Assembly: GCA_903905455.1 (NCBI GenBank)
Contig: CAIVGN010000157.1
Location: 27,320-91,319 of the forward strand
Length of the DNA stretch: 64,000 nt
Direction of reading: 5' to 3'
Source: an uncultured Archangium sp.
GTDB taxonomy: Bacteria > Myxococcota > Myxococcia > Myxococcales > Myxococcaceae
Below the pieces are notes generated by a model. That model did not search any database. It was not told the DNA's origin and worked only from the letters and a program-made list of their open reading frames with translations. Each line of letters starts with the position of its first letter. The first letter of the stretch is position 1. A program made the translations under genes and the position numbers. Positions 40,372 through 47,820 of this stretch are shown in pieces.

Positions 40372-40754
40372 CCACGCTCGCACAGGAGTTCGGCTTCACC
40401 GCAGACCAGGCCCAGGCCATCACCGCCAAGGCCTTCGATCTCCTCGAGGCGGGAGATCTCGACGGGGCGATCGTCATCTTCGACGGGCTGCTCGTGCTCA
40501 ACCCCGAAGACGCGAGCATCCACGCGGCGCTCGGCTCGGTGCTCCACGAGCAGGGCAAGCTCGCCGAAGCCGAGGCGGCCTACGACACCGCCCTCCAACT
40601 CGACCCCAACGCACCCCTGGCGCGCGTCAACAGGGGCGAGCTGCGCTGCAAGCGGGGCGATCGCGCGGGGCTCGACGACCTCTCCGTGGCCGCCGCGAAC
40701 CCCTCGGCCGTGCAGGCCCGCGCCCGGGCGTTGGTGCGGCGCTTCACCCAGTAA
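40368..40754 (+). CDS. Small TPR protein resembling class II T3SS chaperones (SycD/LcrH)
   Basis: This 128-residue protein starts at a GTG that overlaps the translocator-like gene stop (GTGA). About three TPR units cover it: AKAFDLLEAGDLDGAIVIFD, SIHAALGSVLHEQGKLAEA and ARVNRGELRCKRGDRAGLDD. SycD/LcrH chaperones are small, three-TPR, cytoplasmic proteins encoded next to the translocators they hold unfolded. Size, repeat number and coupling to the upstream gene all fit. Generic TPR proteins can look similar, so the chaperone role is inferred from context. Confidence 0.65.
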   Translation: MTTLAQEFGFTADQAQAITAKAFDLLEAGDLDGAIVIFDGLLVLNPEDASIHAALGSVLHEQGKLAEAEAAYDTALQLDPNAPLARVNRGELRCKRGDRAGLDDLSVAAANPSAVQARARALVRRFTQ

Positions 40755-40796
40755 CCGCCGGCATTCAAAAAAGGCGAACGAGACGCCGATCACTTT

Positions 40797-40825
40797 CCTG
40801 ACGTGCGGCAACAGATGTCGTCAGG
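40797..40825. promoter_or_regulatory. Inverted repeat overlapping a ribosome-binding site
   Basis: CCTGACG at 40797-40803 and CGTCAGG at 40819-40825 form a perfect 7-bp inverted repeat with a 15-base spacer. The right arm includes the AGG of the AGGAG ribosome-binding site (40823-40827) of the gene starting at 40833. It could be a protein operator or an RNA hairpin that hides the ribosome-binding site. Confidence 0.4.
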
Positions 40826-40832
40826 AGCCACG

Positions 40833-41636
40833 ATGACCCGTCTCGTTCGCCTGTTGGCCGTGCTGTCCATTCTCGGAGTCTCGGCTCCCGCGCTCGCCTG
40901 TTACCGCGGGGGCTACCAGTCCGGCGTCGGCGTGCAGCTCGGGGGCCTGTTCTTCGGGTTCTCGCGGCACCACCAGGCGCCTTGCGTCGAGGCCGTGGTC
41001 ATCACCCAGCCGATGCAGGTGGTGCAGCCGCTGCCGCCGGTCGCCTACTACACGCAGCCGCAGGTCGTGTACGCGCCGCCGCCGCCCCCGGTGTACGTCG
41101 CCGCGCCTCCGCAGCAGGTCTACTACTCGAACCCGCCCCTCACCCCGGCGCCCCTGCCCGCGGTCACGGCGAAGGCCCCGCCGGTGGCCGATGACCGGCC
41201 GGGATTCCTCGCGCTCAAGTACATGCCGGGCGTCTCGAGCATCATCAGCACCACCAACGGTGACCCGAGCTTCGGCACCCCGACCTTCTCTCATTCTCCG
41301 GGCGTCGAGCTGCGCCTCACGCGGTGGCTGTCGCTGCGCAGCGATCTCGAGTTCCGCAAGGAGGGGCGCACCTGGGACATGCTCGGCGCCAAGCTCTCGC
41401 TGCTGCCGCACTCGCCCGTCAAGCCGTACGCCTCGGTGTCCTTCTCTGGCAATGAGAACTACGCGAACCCCGGCAAGTACTCGTTCGGCTTCGTGGGAGC
41501 GGCCGGCGTCGACGTGATGATCGGCAAGTACTTCTTCCTCGAGGCCGAGGCGCGCTACCGCGTGACGCCGGGCTCCTGCTGTTCGACGGTGCCCGCCTTG
41601 ACCGGGCTCGTCGGCGGCGGCGTCGCGTTCTTCTGA
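40833..41636 (+). CDS. Predicted outer-membrane beta-barrel protein with Pro/Tyr-rich linker
   Basis: This 267-residue protein starts at the ATG at 40833, after AGGAG. A Sec signal peptide (about 1-22, SAPALA) leads to a mature start CYRGGYQSGVG. A low-complexity linker of alternating Pro, Val, Tyr and Ala (PPPVYVAAPPQQVYY) occupies about 60-110. The C-terminal 150 residues show alternating hydrophobic strands (VELRLTRWLSLRSDLEFRKE) and end in aromatic GVAFF, a typical barrel C-terminus. No specific family is assigned. Its last 27 codons overlap in antisense the 3' end of the M48 protease gene. Confidence 0.7.
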   Translation: MTRLVRLLAVLSILGVSAPALACYRGGYQSGVGVQLGGLFFGFSRHHQAPCVEAVVITQPMQVVQPLPPVAYYTQPQVVYAPPPPPVYVAAPPQQVYYSNPPLTPAPLPAVTAKAPPVADDRPGFLALKYMPGVSSIISTTNGDPSFGTPTFSHSPGVELRLTRWLSLRSDLEFRKEGRTWDMLGAKLSLLPHSPVKPYASVSFSGNENYANPGKYSFGFVGAAGVDVMIGKYFFLEAEARYRVTPGSCCSTVPALTGLVGGGVAFF

Positions 41637-42772
41637 ATCGCCGCGACGCGCTGGAGGATCGTCGGGTGGGAAACGCCCGACAGCACGTACCAACGAGGCG
41701 GATCCGGATCGACCTTGTTGATGCGGCCCAGCTTCACCAGCAGCGAGGTGAGCGAGGCGGGGTCGTGGGTGAGCTGCAGCGCGAAGCGATCAGCCGCTGA
41801 TTCCCGTTCCCGCGAGAGCGCCGCGCTGAGCGGGGTGATGAGGCTGGTGACCAGGTCGAAGCTCAGCACGAGGATCGGCAGCACCCGCACGTCCCCGCGC
41901 GCGGTGATGCCGAACCAGCCGCGCTTCGACGACCTTCGAAACAGCCACTCCACGAAGCCGAGCAGCCCGAACACCGCCAGCGGCGTCAGCACGCGGCCCG
42001 GCCACCTCGACTCGCTCACGTGACCCGCTTCGTGGGCGACCGCGGCGACGATCTCCGGCTCGGTCATCGTCTCGAGGAGCGTGTCGGTGAGCAGGATGGT
42101 GCGCGTGGGCCCGGTACCGGCGAAGGCGGCCTGCACCCGCACGCTCTTCTCTCCGCTGTGCACCACCAGCACGTCGCCAAAGGGAATGGCGGCGCCCTCG
42201 AGCATGGTGGTCAGCCGGGCCCTCAAGGGCCCCTCGGGCAGCGAGGTCTGGTCGACGTAGAGGCGCGCACGGTAGGGGTCGAGGGCGGTCGAGACCACGA
42301 GGACCAACGACGCGGCGAGGCCCACCAGCCACCACCAGCGCGTGGTGCGGCGGGCGATGCCGAACAGCCCGAACGCGAGCGCGCTCACCGAGAGCACCAT
42401 GATCGCCTGCTGCTTGAGCCCGCCGAGCAGGAACGCCCCGAACGACTCCCGAGAGAGCCCGAACTCGTGCTCGCGCACGAAGCCGAACCACACGTCGATG
42501 GGCACGGTGAGCGCCGCGAAGAAGCCGAAGAAGAGCAGGGCGAAGATCACGGTCGCCGCCCAGTCGTCGCCCCGCCACACGCGGTCGAGGACGGGCACTT
42601 TCACCCGGCTGCCCCAGCGCGTCGCCAGGCGATGGAAGGGCCGGGTGAGAAACCGGGTGGCGGCGATCAGCACCAGCGGCCACAGCACCAGGTCCACCGC
42701 CGCCGCCGTGTAGATCGGCGCGTGGTACGCCTTGACCTGTTCCAACTCGATCGCGGTGAAGAGCGGCTCCAC
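41555..42772 (-). CDS. M48 family (Ste24-type) membrane metalloprotease
   Basis: This 405-residue protein has a GTG start. Several transmembrane helices flank the zinc site: HEAGH in EIVAAVAHEAGHVSESRW supplies the two His and the catalytic Glu, and ESAADRFAL, about 90 residues later, the third ligand. The stretch AAFAGTGPTRTILLTDTLL matches the Ste24p/CAAX prenyl-protease branch rather than HtpX. It acts at the inner membrane, probably in membrane-protein quality control or processing. The last 27 codons lie antisense to the end of the adjacent outer-membrane protein gene, an 82-base 3' overlap. Confidence 0.88.
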   Translation of the reverse strand: MEPLFTAIELEQVKAYHAPIYTAAAVDLVLWPLVLIAATRFLTRPFHRLATRWGSRVKVPVLDRVWRGDDWAATVIFALLFFGFFAALTVPIDVWFGFVREHEFGLSRESFGAFLLGGLKQQAIMVLSVSALAFGLFGIARRTTRWWWLVGLAASLVLVVSTALDPYRARLYVDQTSLPEGPLRARLTTMLEGAAIPFGDVLVVHSGEKSVRVQAAFAGTGPTRTILLTDTLLETMTEPEIVAAVAHEAGHVSESRWPGRVLTPLAVFGLLGFVEWLFRRSSKRGWFGITARGDVRVLPILVLSFDLVTSLITPLSAALSRERESAADRFALQLTHDPASLTSLLVKLGRINKVDPDPPRWYVLSGVSHPTILQRVAAIQKNATPPPTSPVKAGTVEQQEPGVTR

Positions 42773-42785
42773 GGAGCCCGCCAGC

Positions 42786-43901
42786 TTACGACCCCGGCGG
42801 CGTCGCGGTGCTCTTCTCTGCTTCTTCGGCGCGGGCCTCGGCCAACAGCAGGTCCTTCATCTTCTGCAGGCTCTCGCGGGTCTGCTGCACGAAGGGGCTC
42901 GAGGCGCCGATGCGCTCCGCGGCCTCGAGGGTGCGCTCGTAGACGGTGATCGCCTTGCTGATCAGCACGCGGATCTTCTTACGCAGTTCGGCGCGGTAGA
43001 CCTCCTGCTCCGGGCCTCCGAGCTCGGCCGGGGCGGGCGCATGCACCATGTGCTCGTACATGTTCTCGTAGAGCCCACCGATGCGGTTGCCGGCGGCCGT
43101 GGCCCAGTAGCCATTCCCGATGCGGATCGCGCGCAGGTAGTGCCCCTGGGACGAGAGCAACAGCTCCGACTTGTACTCGAGGTCCTCGGCGAGCTTCTCG
43201 GTGCTCTTGGCGCCGTCGAGTTGCACGGCCTCGTAGTGCAGCCGGAAGATCTCCCCGATGAAGAACTGCGCCTGGCCGGGGAAGTAGTCGTCGACCAGGT
43301 CCTTGTCGGGCAGCGAGTTCCAGTAGGTGAGCACGCTGCGCAGGGTCGACTCGGCGGCGTCCTTCTGATCGATCTCCAGCTCGCAGATGCCCTGCTGCAC
43401 GCGCGCCTCGATGCGCTTGTCGGCCGACAAATCCGTGCGGTCGGCCATGGTGCGCAGCAGCTCGATGGCCTCGGGGTAGCGCTCGAGGTGGTAGTCACAC
43501 TCGGCCACGCGGAAGGCGGCGTCGAGCGCGTCACCGGTCCCCTTGGCGGCGTCGGCCAGCGCCGAGAAGCGGACCCAGGCGTCGTCCCACGACTTCGTCT
43601 TCTCGAGCGCGAGGCCCGCGTTGTAGAGCGCCGGCCGGTAGTGCTTCGACTGCTGGTGGAAGTCGCAGATGCGGCCGAAGTAGCGGGCGGCCTGCGCGTA
43701 GTCTTCCGAGGCGTAGAACGAGGTGCCCGCGGCGAAGAGCTCCTCGTCGTTGAGCTTCTCGAGCGCGAGGTCGCCGGTGATGACGATCTCCTCGAACTTC
43801 ACCTCCGTCGCGTTGACGGGCAGCGGCTGCACCGCGCGGCCGTGCACACACCCCGTGACTGCCAACACCACCAACCCGAGCCAATTGTGCGACAGGCGCA
43901 T
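42786..43901 (-). CDS. TPR-containing lipoprotein
   Basis: This 371-residue protein starts at the ATG at 43901. The signal peptide ends in a lipobox (LAVTGC, Cys near 18). Residues 45-260 are TPR/helical-hairpin repeats with phrases such as NDEELFAAGTSFYASEDYAQ and HYRPALYNAGLALEKTKSWD. The C-terminal tail is Ala/Glu-rich. It lies 70 bases after the ArsA-type ATPase pair on the same strand, with a stable hairpin between, so it may share their transcript. The +2 residue after the lipobox Cys is Val. No family-specific function is recognised. Confidence 0.8.
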   Translation of the reverse strand: MRLSHNWLGLVVLAVTGCVHGRAVQPLPVNATEVKFEEIVITGDLALEKLNDEELFAAGTSFYASEDYAQAARYFGRICDFHQQSKHYRPALYNAGLALEKTKSWDDAWVRFSALADAAKGTGDALDAAFRVAECDYHLERYPEAIELLRTMADRTDLSADKRIEARVQQGICELEIDQKDAAESTLRSVLTYWNSLPDKDLVDDYFPGQAQFFIGEIFRLHYEAVQLDGAKSTEKLAEDLEYKSELLLSSQGHYLRAIRIGNGYWATAAGNRIGGLYENMYEHMVHAPAPAELGGPEQEVYRAELRKKIRVLISKAITVYERTLEAAERIGASSPFVQQTRESLQKMKDLLLAEARAEEAEKSTATPPGS

Positions 43902-43941
43902 GCGCGATCGTTCTCTTTCTCGAAGGAGCCGGGCCATCGAC

Positions 43942-43961
43942 ACCGGCGTCTGCGCGCCGGT
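43942..43961. other. GC-rich intercistronic hairpin
   Basis: ACCGGCG and CGCCGGT form a perfect 7-bp stem with a 6-base loop between the ArsA-like gene and the TPR lipoprotein. No U-run follows on either strand, so it is not an intrinsic terminator; it may stabilise mRNA ends or act as an attenuating structure. Confidence 0.5.
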
Positions 43962-43971
43962 TCCAGACAGC

Positions 43972-45102
43972 TTAACGACCGGGCGTCGCCACTTCGAGCA
44001 CCTGGTCTCCCCACAGCCAGTGCGACGTTTCGTACAGCCCCTTGAGGTCGTGCACGTCGAACTCGAAGCGCGGCACCAGGACCAGCGGCGTCGACCCACA
44101 CGCCTCGCGCAGCTTGGCGATGCCCCGCGCGTCTTGCCGGGCCAGGTGGTCGTTTTCCTTGAGCGTCTCCTGGTACTTGCGCTGCAGGGGTGAAGGGAGA
44201 CGTGCCACCTCTTCCCACAGCGCGTCGGGCACCGGGCCATGCACCCGGTTCACCACGATGGCCGCGACCCTCATCTTGTTCTGCTGCAGCAGCGTGTGAA
44301 AAAAGATCGCCTCGTCGAGGCGCTCGGGCATCGGGCCGGTGACCAGCACGAAGCTGGTGGTCTCGGCTTCGAGGAGCCCGCGGGTCTGGTGGGCGCGCTC
44401 GCGGAAGCCCTCGTTCATGCCGCTGATGTTGAGCATGAAGTCGGCGAGCTGCTGCAGGGTCTCGGTGCCGGTGAAGCGGGCAATGGTCTTGGCGACGTAG
44501 CTGCCGCCCAGGTTGAAGAGCCGCAGCCCGAACTTGCCCGCGGCGAGCGCCGGGGTGAGCAGCCACTTCGACGCGTCGTTGTCGAGGAAGTCGAGGATGC
44601 GGTTGGGCGCGTCGAGGAAGTCGAGGGCGTGCGCGGTCGGCGGGGTGTCGAGCACGATGAGCGGGTAGTCGCGCTGGGTGCGCAGCTCCCACAACTTCTC
44701 CATGGCCACGTACTCCTGGCTGCCGGCGAGCGCGCTCGAGAGCGACTGGTAGAAGCGGTTGTTGAGGATCTTCTCGCGCTTGTCGGGCGGGGCGCGGCGC
44801 TCGATGAGCTCGTCCCAGGTGCGCTTCATGTCGAGCATCATCGCCCGCATGGGCGCGCGCGGCGCGAGGCCCGCCTGGGCGAAGGTGGCGGGGGTGATCT
44901 CGGTCTCGGCGTTGCCCAGCGCCTGCAGCCCCAGGGCGTTCGCGAGGCGGCGCGCGGGGTCGATGGTGCACACCAGCGAGCCCTGGCCTTCCATGGCGGC
45001 GCGCAGGGCGATGGCGGCCGCGACGGTGGTCTTGCCCACGCCGCCGCTGCCCACGGTGATCACCACGTCGGAAGATGCGAGCGCCTCGCGAATGGGGTTC
45101 AT
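43972..45102 (-). CDS. ArsA/Get3-family ATPase, BagB (Rv3680)-like
   Basis: This 376-residue protein starts at the ATG at 45102 overlapping the upstream stop (ATGA). The P-loop is GSGGVGKTT: the usual signature Lys of ArsA/Get3 (GKGGVGKT) is Ser here. The segments IDPARRLANALGLQALGN, MMLDMKRTWDELIE, ALAGSQEYVAMEKL and DTPPTAHALDFLDAPNR closely follow the mycobacterial Rv3680 pattern. In that system two ArsA-type proteins form a heteromeric ATPase. The adjacent partner keeps the signature Lys, consistent with an asymmetric pair. The process served here is unknown; arsenite transport is unlikely given the lack of other ars genes. Confidence 0.82.
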   Translation of the reverse strand: MNPIREALASSDVVITVGSGGVGKTTVAAAIALRAAMEGQGSLVCTIDPARRLANALGLQALGNAETEITPATFAQAGLAPRAPMRAMMLDMKRTWDELIERRAPPDKREKILNNRFYQSLSSALAGSQEYVAMEKLWELRTQRDYPLIVLDTPPTAHALDFLDAPNRILDFLDNDASKWLLTPALAAGKFGLRLFNLGGSYVAKTIARFTGTETLQQLADFMLNISGMNEGFRERAHQTRGLLEAETTSFVLVTGPMPERLDEAIFFHTLLQQNKMRVAAIVVNRVHGPVPDALWEEVARLPSPLQRKYQETLKENDHLARQDARGIAKLREACGSTPLVLVPRFEFDVHDLKGLYETSHWLWGDQVLEVATPGR

Positions 45103-46040
45103 CGCGGCGCCCCGACGATCTGGGCGATCTGCTCGACGGCGCTGCGGCCGAAGTCGGTGACGAAGATCCGCGGCACGGTCACCACGCGCAGGCCGAGGGT
45201 CTTGAGTCGCGCGAGGCTGGTGATGGACATCTGGGCGCGGCTCTCGTGGGCCCGGGCGACGTCGCGCAGGGCCTGGGGCACGGACTCGGGCATGTCTTCC
45301 GGCGTGAAGCGCTCGGGGATGAAGCCGTTGAGCACCACCAGCTGCGCCTTCATCTTGACCCGCGTGGCCAGGGCCTCGTGGAGTTCGATGGTCTCGTTGA
45401 CCGGCAGGTCTTCGGGGAGCGACACCAGCACCACCGCCGTGGTCCTGGGGTCGACGAGGAGATCCCTCATCCACGTCGCGTCTTCGCTCATGGCGCCCGG
45501 GGGCACCGTGTCGACGATCACCTGGGGCACCGAGAAGAAGGTGATGGCGTGGCCGGTGGCAGGGGCGTCGATGATGATGCGATCGAAGCGCCAGCGCCCG
45601 TCGGGCCGCTTCTCGCGCAAGTGAAAGAGGATCTTCCCCAGCAGCACCAGTTCCTGCAGCGAGGGGATGAAGCGCAGGAAGTAGCGCACCACGCGGTTCT
45701 CGAAGACGGCGCTGTAGATGCTCTCGAACTTCAGCAGCATCAACGCGTACTCGCGCATCGCCTCCTGCGGCCGCACGTTGACGGCCCACAGGTTCTCGTC
45801 GAGCGCGGTGACCTCGGGGCCGACCTCGGGCTTGCCCAGGAGCTGGCTGATGCGCTCCTTGGCGTTGACCTCGCACACGAGGGTACGCAGCCCTTCACGG
45901 GCACTTTGTACGGCGAGGGCGGCGGCGAGGGTCGTCTTGCCGACGCCTCCCTTGCCCGTCACCACGAGGAGACGCTTGTCAGACAGTTCGTCGAGCACGG
46001 CGAAAGCCACATTGACATGGCGCAGCGTGGAACGCAGCAT
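45099..46040 (-). CDS. ArsA/Get3-family ATPase, BagA (Rv3679)-like
   Basis: This 313-residue protein has a classical deviant P-loop, GKGGVGKTTLAAALAV, near residue 29, and a switch region in RIIIDAPATGHAITFF. It is shorter than its partner and matches the smaller, signature-Lys-containing member of bacterial ArsA pairs. The stop overlaps the start of the second ATPase gene. The ATG at 46040 leaves only eight bases to the divergent gene, so GTG codons at 46010 or 45998 may be the real start. It is predicted soluble, dimeric and cytoplasmic. Confidence 0.82.
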   Translation of the reverse strand: MLRSTLRHVNVAFAVLDELSDKRLLVVTGKGGVGKTTLAAALAVQSAREGLRTLVCEVNAKERISQLLGKPEVGPEVTALDENLWAVNVRPQEAMREYALMLLKFESIYSAVFENRVVRYFLRFIPSLQELVLLGKILFHLREKRPDGRWRFDRIIIDAPATGHAITFFSVPQVIVDTVPPGAMSEDATWMRDLLVDPRTTAVVLVSLPEDLPVNETIELHEALATRVKMKAQLVVLNGFIPERFTPEDMPESVPQALRDVARAHESRAQMSITSLARLKTLGLRVVTVPRIFVTDFGRSAVEQIAQIVGAPR

Positions 46041-46048
46041 CCGCGGCC

Positions 46049-46348
46049 ATGTTGAAAGACAACGCAGTGATGAAGCGGCTCGTGGCGACGGGTGAAGAGC
46101 GCATCGGGAAGCTGGTGCAGCAGCTCATGTCCAACGAGAAGTTCATCACCGGCATCCAGACCGCCGTCTCGCGCGGTTTGTCGGCCAAGGGCACGCTCGA
46201 CAAGAGCATCCGCAGCGCGCTCTCGGCGATGAACCTCCCGTCGACGGGCGACCTCGAGAACCTGCGCGAGAAGATCGACGACCTCGAGAAGCTCCTCGGC
46301 AGCCTCGAGGGCAAGATCGATCAACTGGCCGACGCGAAGAAGAAGTGA
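46049..46348 (+). CDS. Small coiled-coil protein, phasin-like
   Basis: The 99-residue protein is entirely helical, with a clear C-terminal coiled coil (LENLREKIDDLEKLLGSLEG) and a Lys-rich end (ADAKKK). Small proteins with this shape occur as phasin-like polyhydroxyalkanoate regulators and as partners of ParA proteins. It overlaps the ParA gene by four bases (GTGA). An internal ATG at 46070 could be the true start since neither has a good ribosome-binding site. No family match is claimed. Confidence 0.65.
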   Translation: MLKDNAVMKRLVATGEERIGKLVQQLMSNEKFITGIQTAVSRGLSAKGTLDKSIRSALSAMNLPSTGDLENLREKIDDLEKLLGSLEGKIDQLADAKKK

Positions 46349-47109
46349 CTCGCCGCATCGCCTTCATCAACGAGAAGGGCGGGGTGGGCAAGACCACCCT
46401 CGCGGTGAACGTCGCCGCCTTCTTCGCGCAGAAGCGCAACCAGCGTGTGCTGCTCGTGGATCTCGACACCCAGGGCCACGCCGCGAAGACCCTCGGGGTG
46501 GACGTGCGCGCCGGCGGGCCCACGGTGTTCGATCTCTTGACCGGCGACGGCGTCGACCCGGCGCAGGTGACGCGGGCCACGGCCGTGGAGAACCTCTGGC
46601 TCATCCCCTCGTGGAAGGAGATGGCCGAGTTCCCCACGAAGGCGGCCCTCGACCCGGACCGCGCGAAGCTGCTGGCCCGCAAGCTGGCCGGGCTCGACGA
46701 GCGCTACGACTACGTGGTCTTCGACGCGCCCCCGTCGTTCGGCCTGGTGACCACCAACGTGTTGCTCGCCGCCGAGGAGATCGTCATCCCCGTGGCCACG
46801 ACCTACCTCGCGCTCGATGGCTGCGCGGAGATGGTGGCCACCGTCGAGCGCGTGTCGAAGGAATACGGGCACGCGAAGCTGCGGGTGACGCAGATCGTCC
46901 CCACCATGTACCGCAAGACGCAGCTGGCCGACGAGATCGTCGAGAAGCTGCGCCAGTACTTCCCCAAGCAGGTCAGCGAGCCCATGAGCCTCAACGTCTC
47001 GATCGACGAGGCGCAGAGCCACGGCAAGACCATCTGGGAATACGCGCCGTGGAGCCGCGGCGCGACGCTCCTCCAGCAAGTGGCGGAGCGGATCGAACGA
47101 GCCCGCTGA
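46345..47109 (+). CDS. ParA-family partition ATPase
   Basis: This 254-residue protein has the deviant Walker A motif NEKGGVGKTTLAVNVA at residue 8, Walker A' and B regions VLLVDLDTQGHAAKTLG and YVVFDAPPSFGLVT, and no helix-turn-helix extension, so it is a small Ia/Soj-type or orphan ParA rather than a plasmid repressor-ATPase. No parB or parS-like repeats are near. The upstream coiled-coil protein is translationally coupled and is a candidate partner. The role could be positioning of a protein cluster or granule. The gene abuts phaR tail to tail with no spacer. Confidence 0.88.
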   Translation: MTRRIAFINEKGGVGKTTLAVNVAAFFAQKRNQRVLLVDLDTQGHAAKTLGVDVRAGGPTVFDLLTGDGVDPAQVTRATAVENLWLIPSWKEMAEFPTKAALDPDRAKLLARKLAGLDERYDYVVFDAPPSFGLVTTNVLLAAEEIVIPVATTYLALDGCAEMVATVERVSKEYGHAKLRVTQIVPTMYRKTQLADEIVEKLRQYFPKQVSEPMSLNVSIDEAQSHGKTIWEYAPWSRGATLLQQVAERIERAR

Positions 47110-47715
47110 TCAGCGCTTCCTGGCGGGCGGCGTCGGTGCCTGCTGGTGCTGCTCGAGCTGGGCGATCTTCTTCTCGAGATCATCGAGGCGCTGCATCAGC
47201 GTCGAGAGATCGCGGCCCAGGGCGGGGAGGTTGCCCACCAGGTTCTCCACCACGGTCTTGACGCGCTCGTCGACGCGCGCCTGCCAGGTCTCGAACACCT
47301 TCTGCGACTGCTGCAGCAGGGCGGCCGGCGTCAGCTCGCCTTCGGAGTGCTCGCGGCCCAGCAGCGTGCTGATGCGCTGCCCGGCTTCCTGCTTGATGGC
47401 GTCGACGCGCGGGCTGACCTGGGTCGAGATGAAGTCGGTCAGGCGCTCGCCCGGCTGGCGGATGATCTCGCGCAGCACCGACAGCGGCATCTGGTTCTTC
47501 TTCTTCTCTTCTTCGAAGACGATCTGCGCGAGGGTGACCGAGGTGAGGTCTTCCTTCGTGCGGTTGTCGATGATCTGCACATCGACCCCCTGCTTCACCA
47601 TCTCGGCGATCTCATCGAGCGTCACGTAGCGGCTCTCGACGGTGTCGTAGAGCTTGCGGTTGGTGTAACGCTTGATGATCTTCGCTTCGCGAACGGACGA
47701 CTCGGCTTCGCTCAT
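47110..47715 (-). CDS. phaR: PHA/PHB accumulation regulator, PhaR-type
   Basis: This 201-residue protein has the PHB_acc_N DNA-binding domain at residues 10-70: IKRYTNRKLYDTVESRYVTL and then VQIIDNRTKEDLTSVTLAQI, nearly invariant in the family. The C-terminal half is helical with a coiled-coil end (LDDLEKKIAQLEQHQQ). PhaR represses phasin and polyhydroxyalkanoate genes and also binds granules. No PHA synthase gene is in the window. In Myxococcota related proteins occur without PHA synthesis, so the regulated process here is uncertain. It is divergent from the zinc-ribbon/DUF3426 gene across 105 bases. Confidence 0.88.
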   Translation of the reverse strand: MSEAESSVREAKIIKRYTNRKLYDTVESRYVTLDEIAEMVKQGVDVQIIDNRTKEDLTSVTLAQIVFEEEKKKNQMPLSVLREIIRQPGERLTDFISTQVSPRVDAIKQEAGQRISTLLGREHSEGELTPAALLQQSQKVFETWQARVDERVKTVVENLVGNLPALGRDLSTLMQRLDDLEKKIAQLEQHQQAPTPPARKR

Positions 47716-47820
47716 AAACGGTCCACCCCTGACGCAGTGCGACGAAAGCTGTACCACCTGTTTTCGCCGGTGCCAACCGCGCGATTTCGTTTCAAAAGCG
47801 GCTAGAGTCCGCCACCGTCG

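Noticed and set aside
40767..40786. T6 run on the minus strand preceded by GGCG-N7-CGCC, a possible intrinsic terminator
   Set aside because: The stem has only four base pairs and no minus-strand gene ends nearby.
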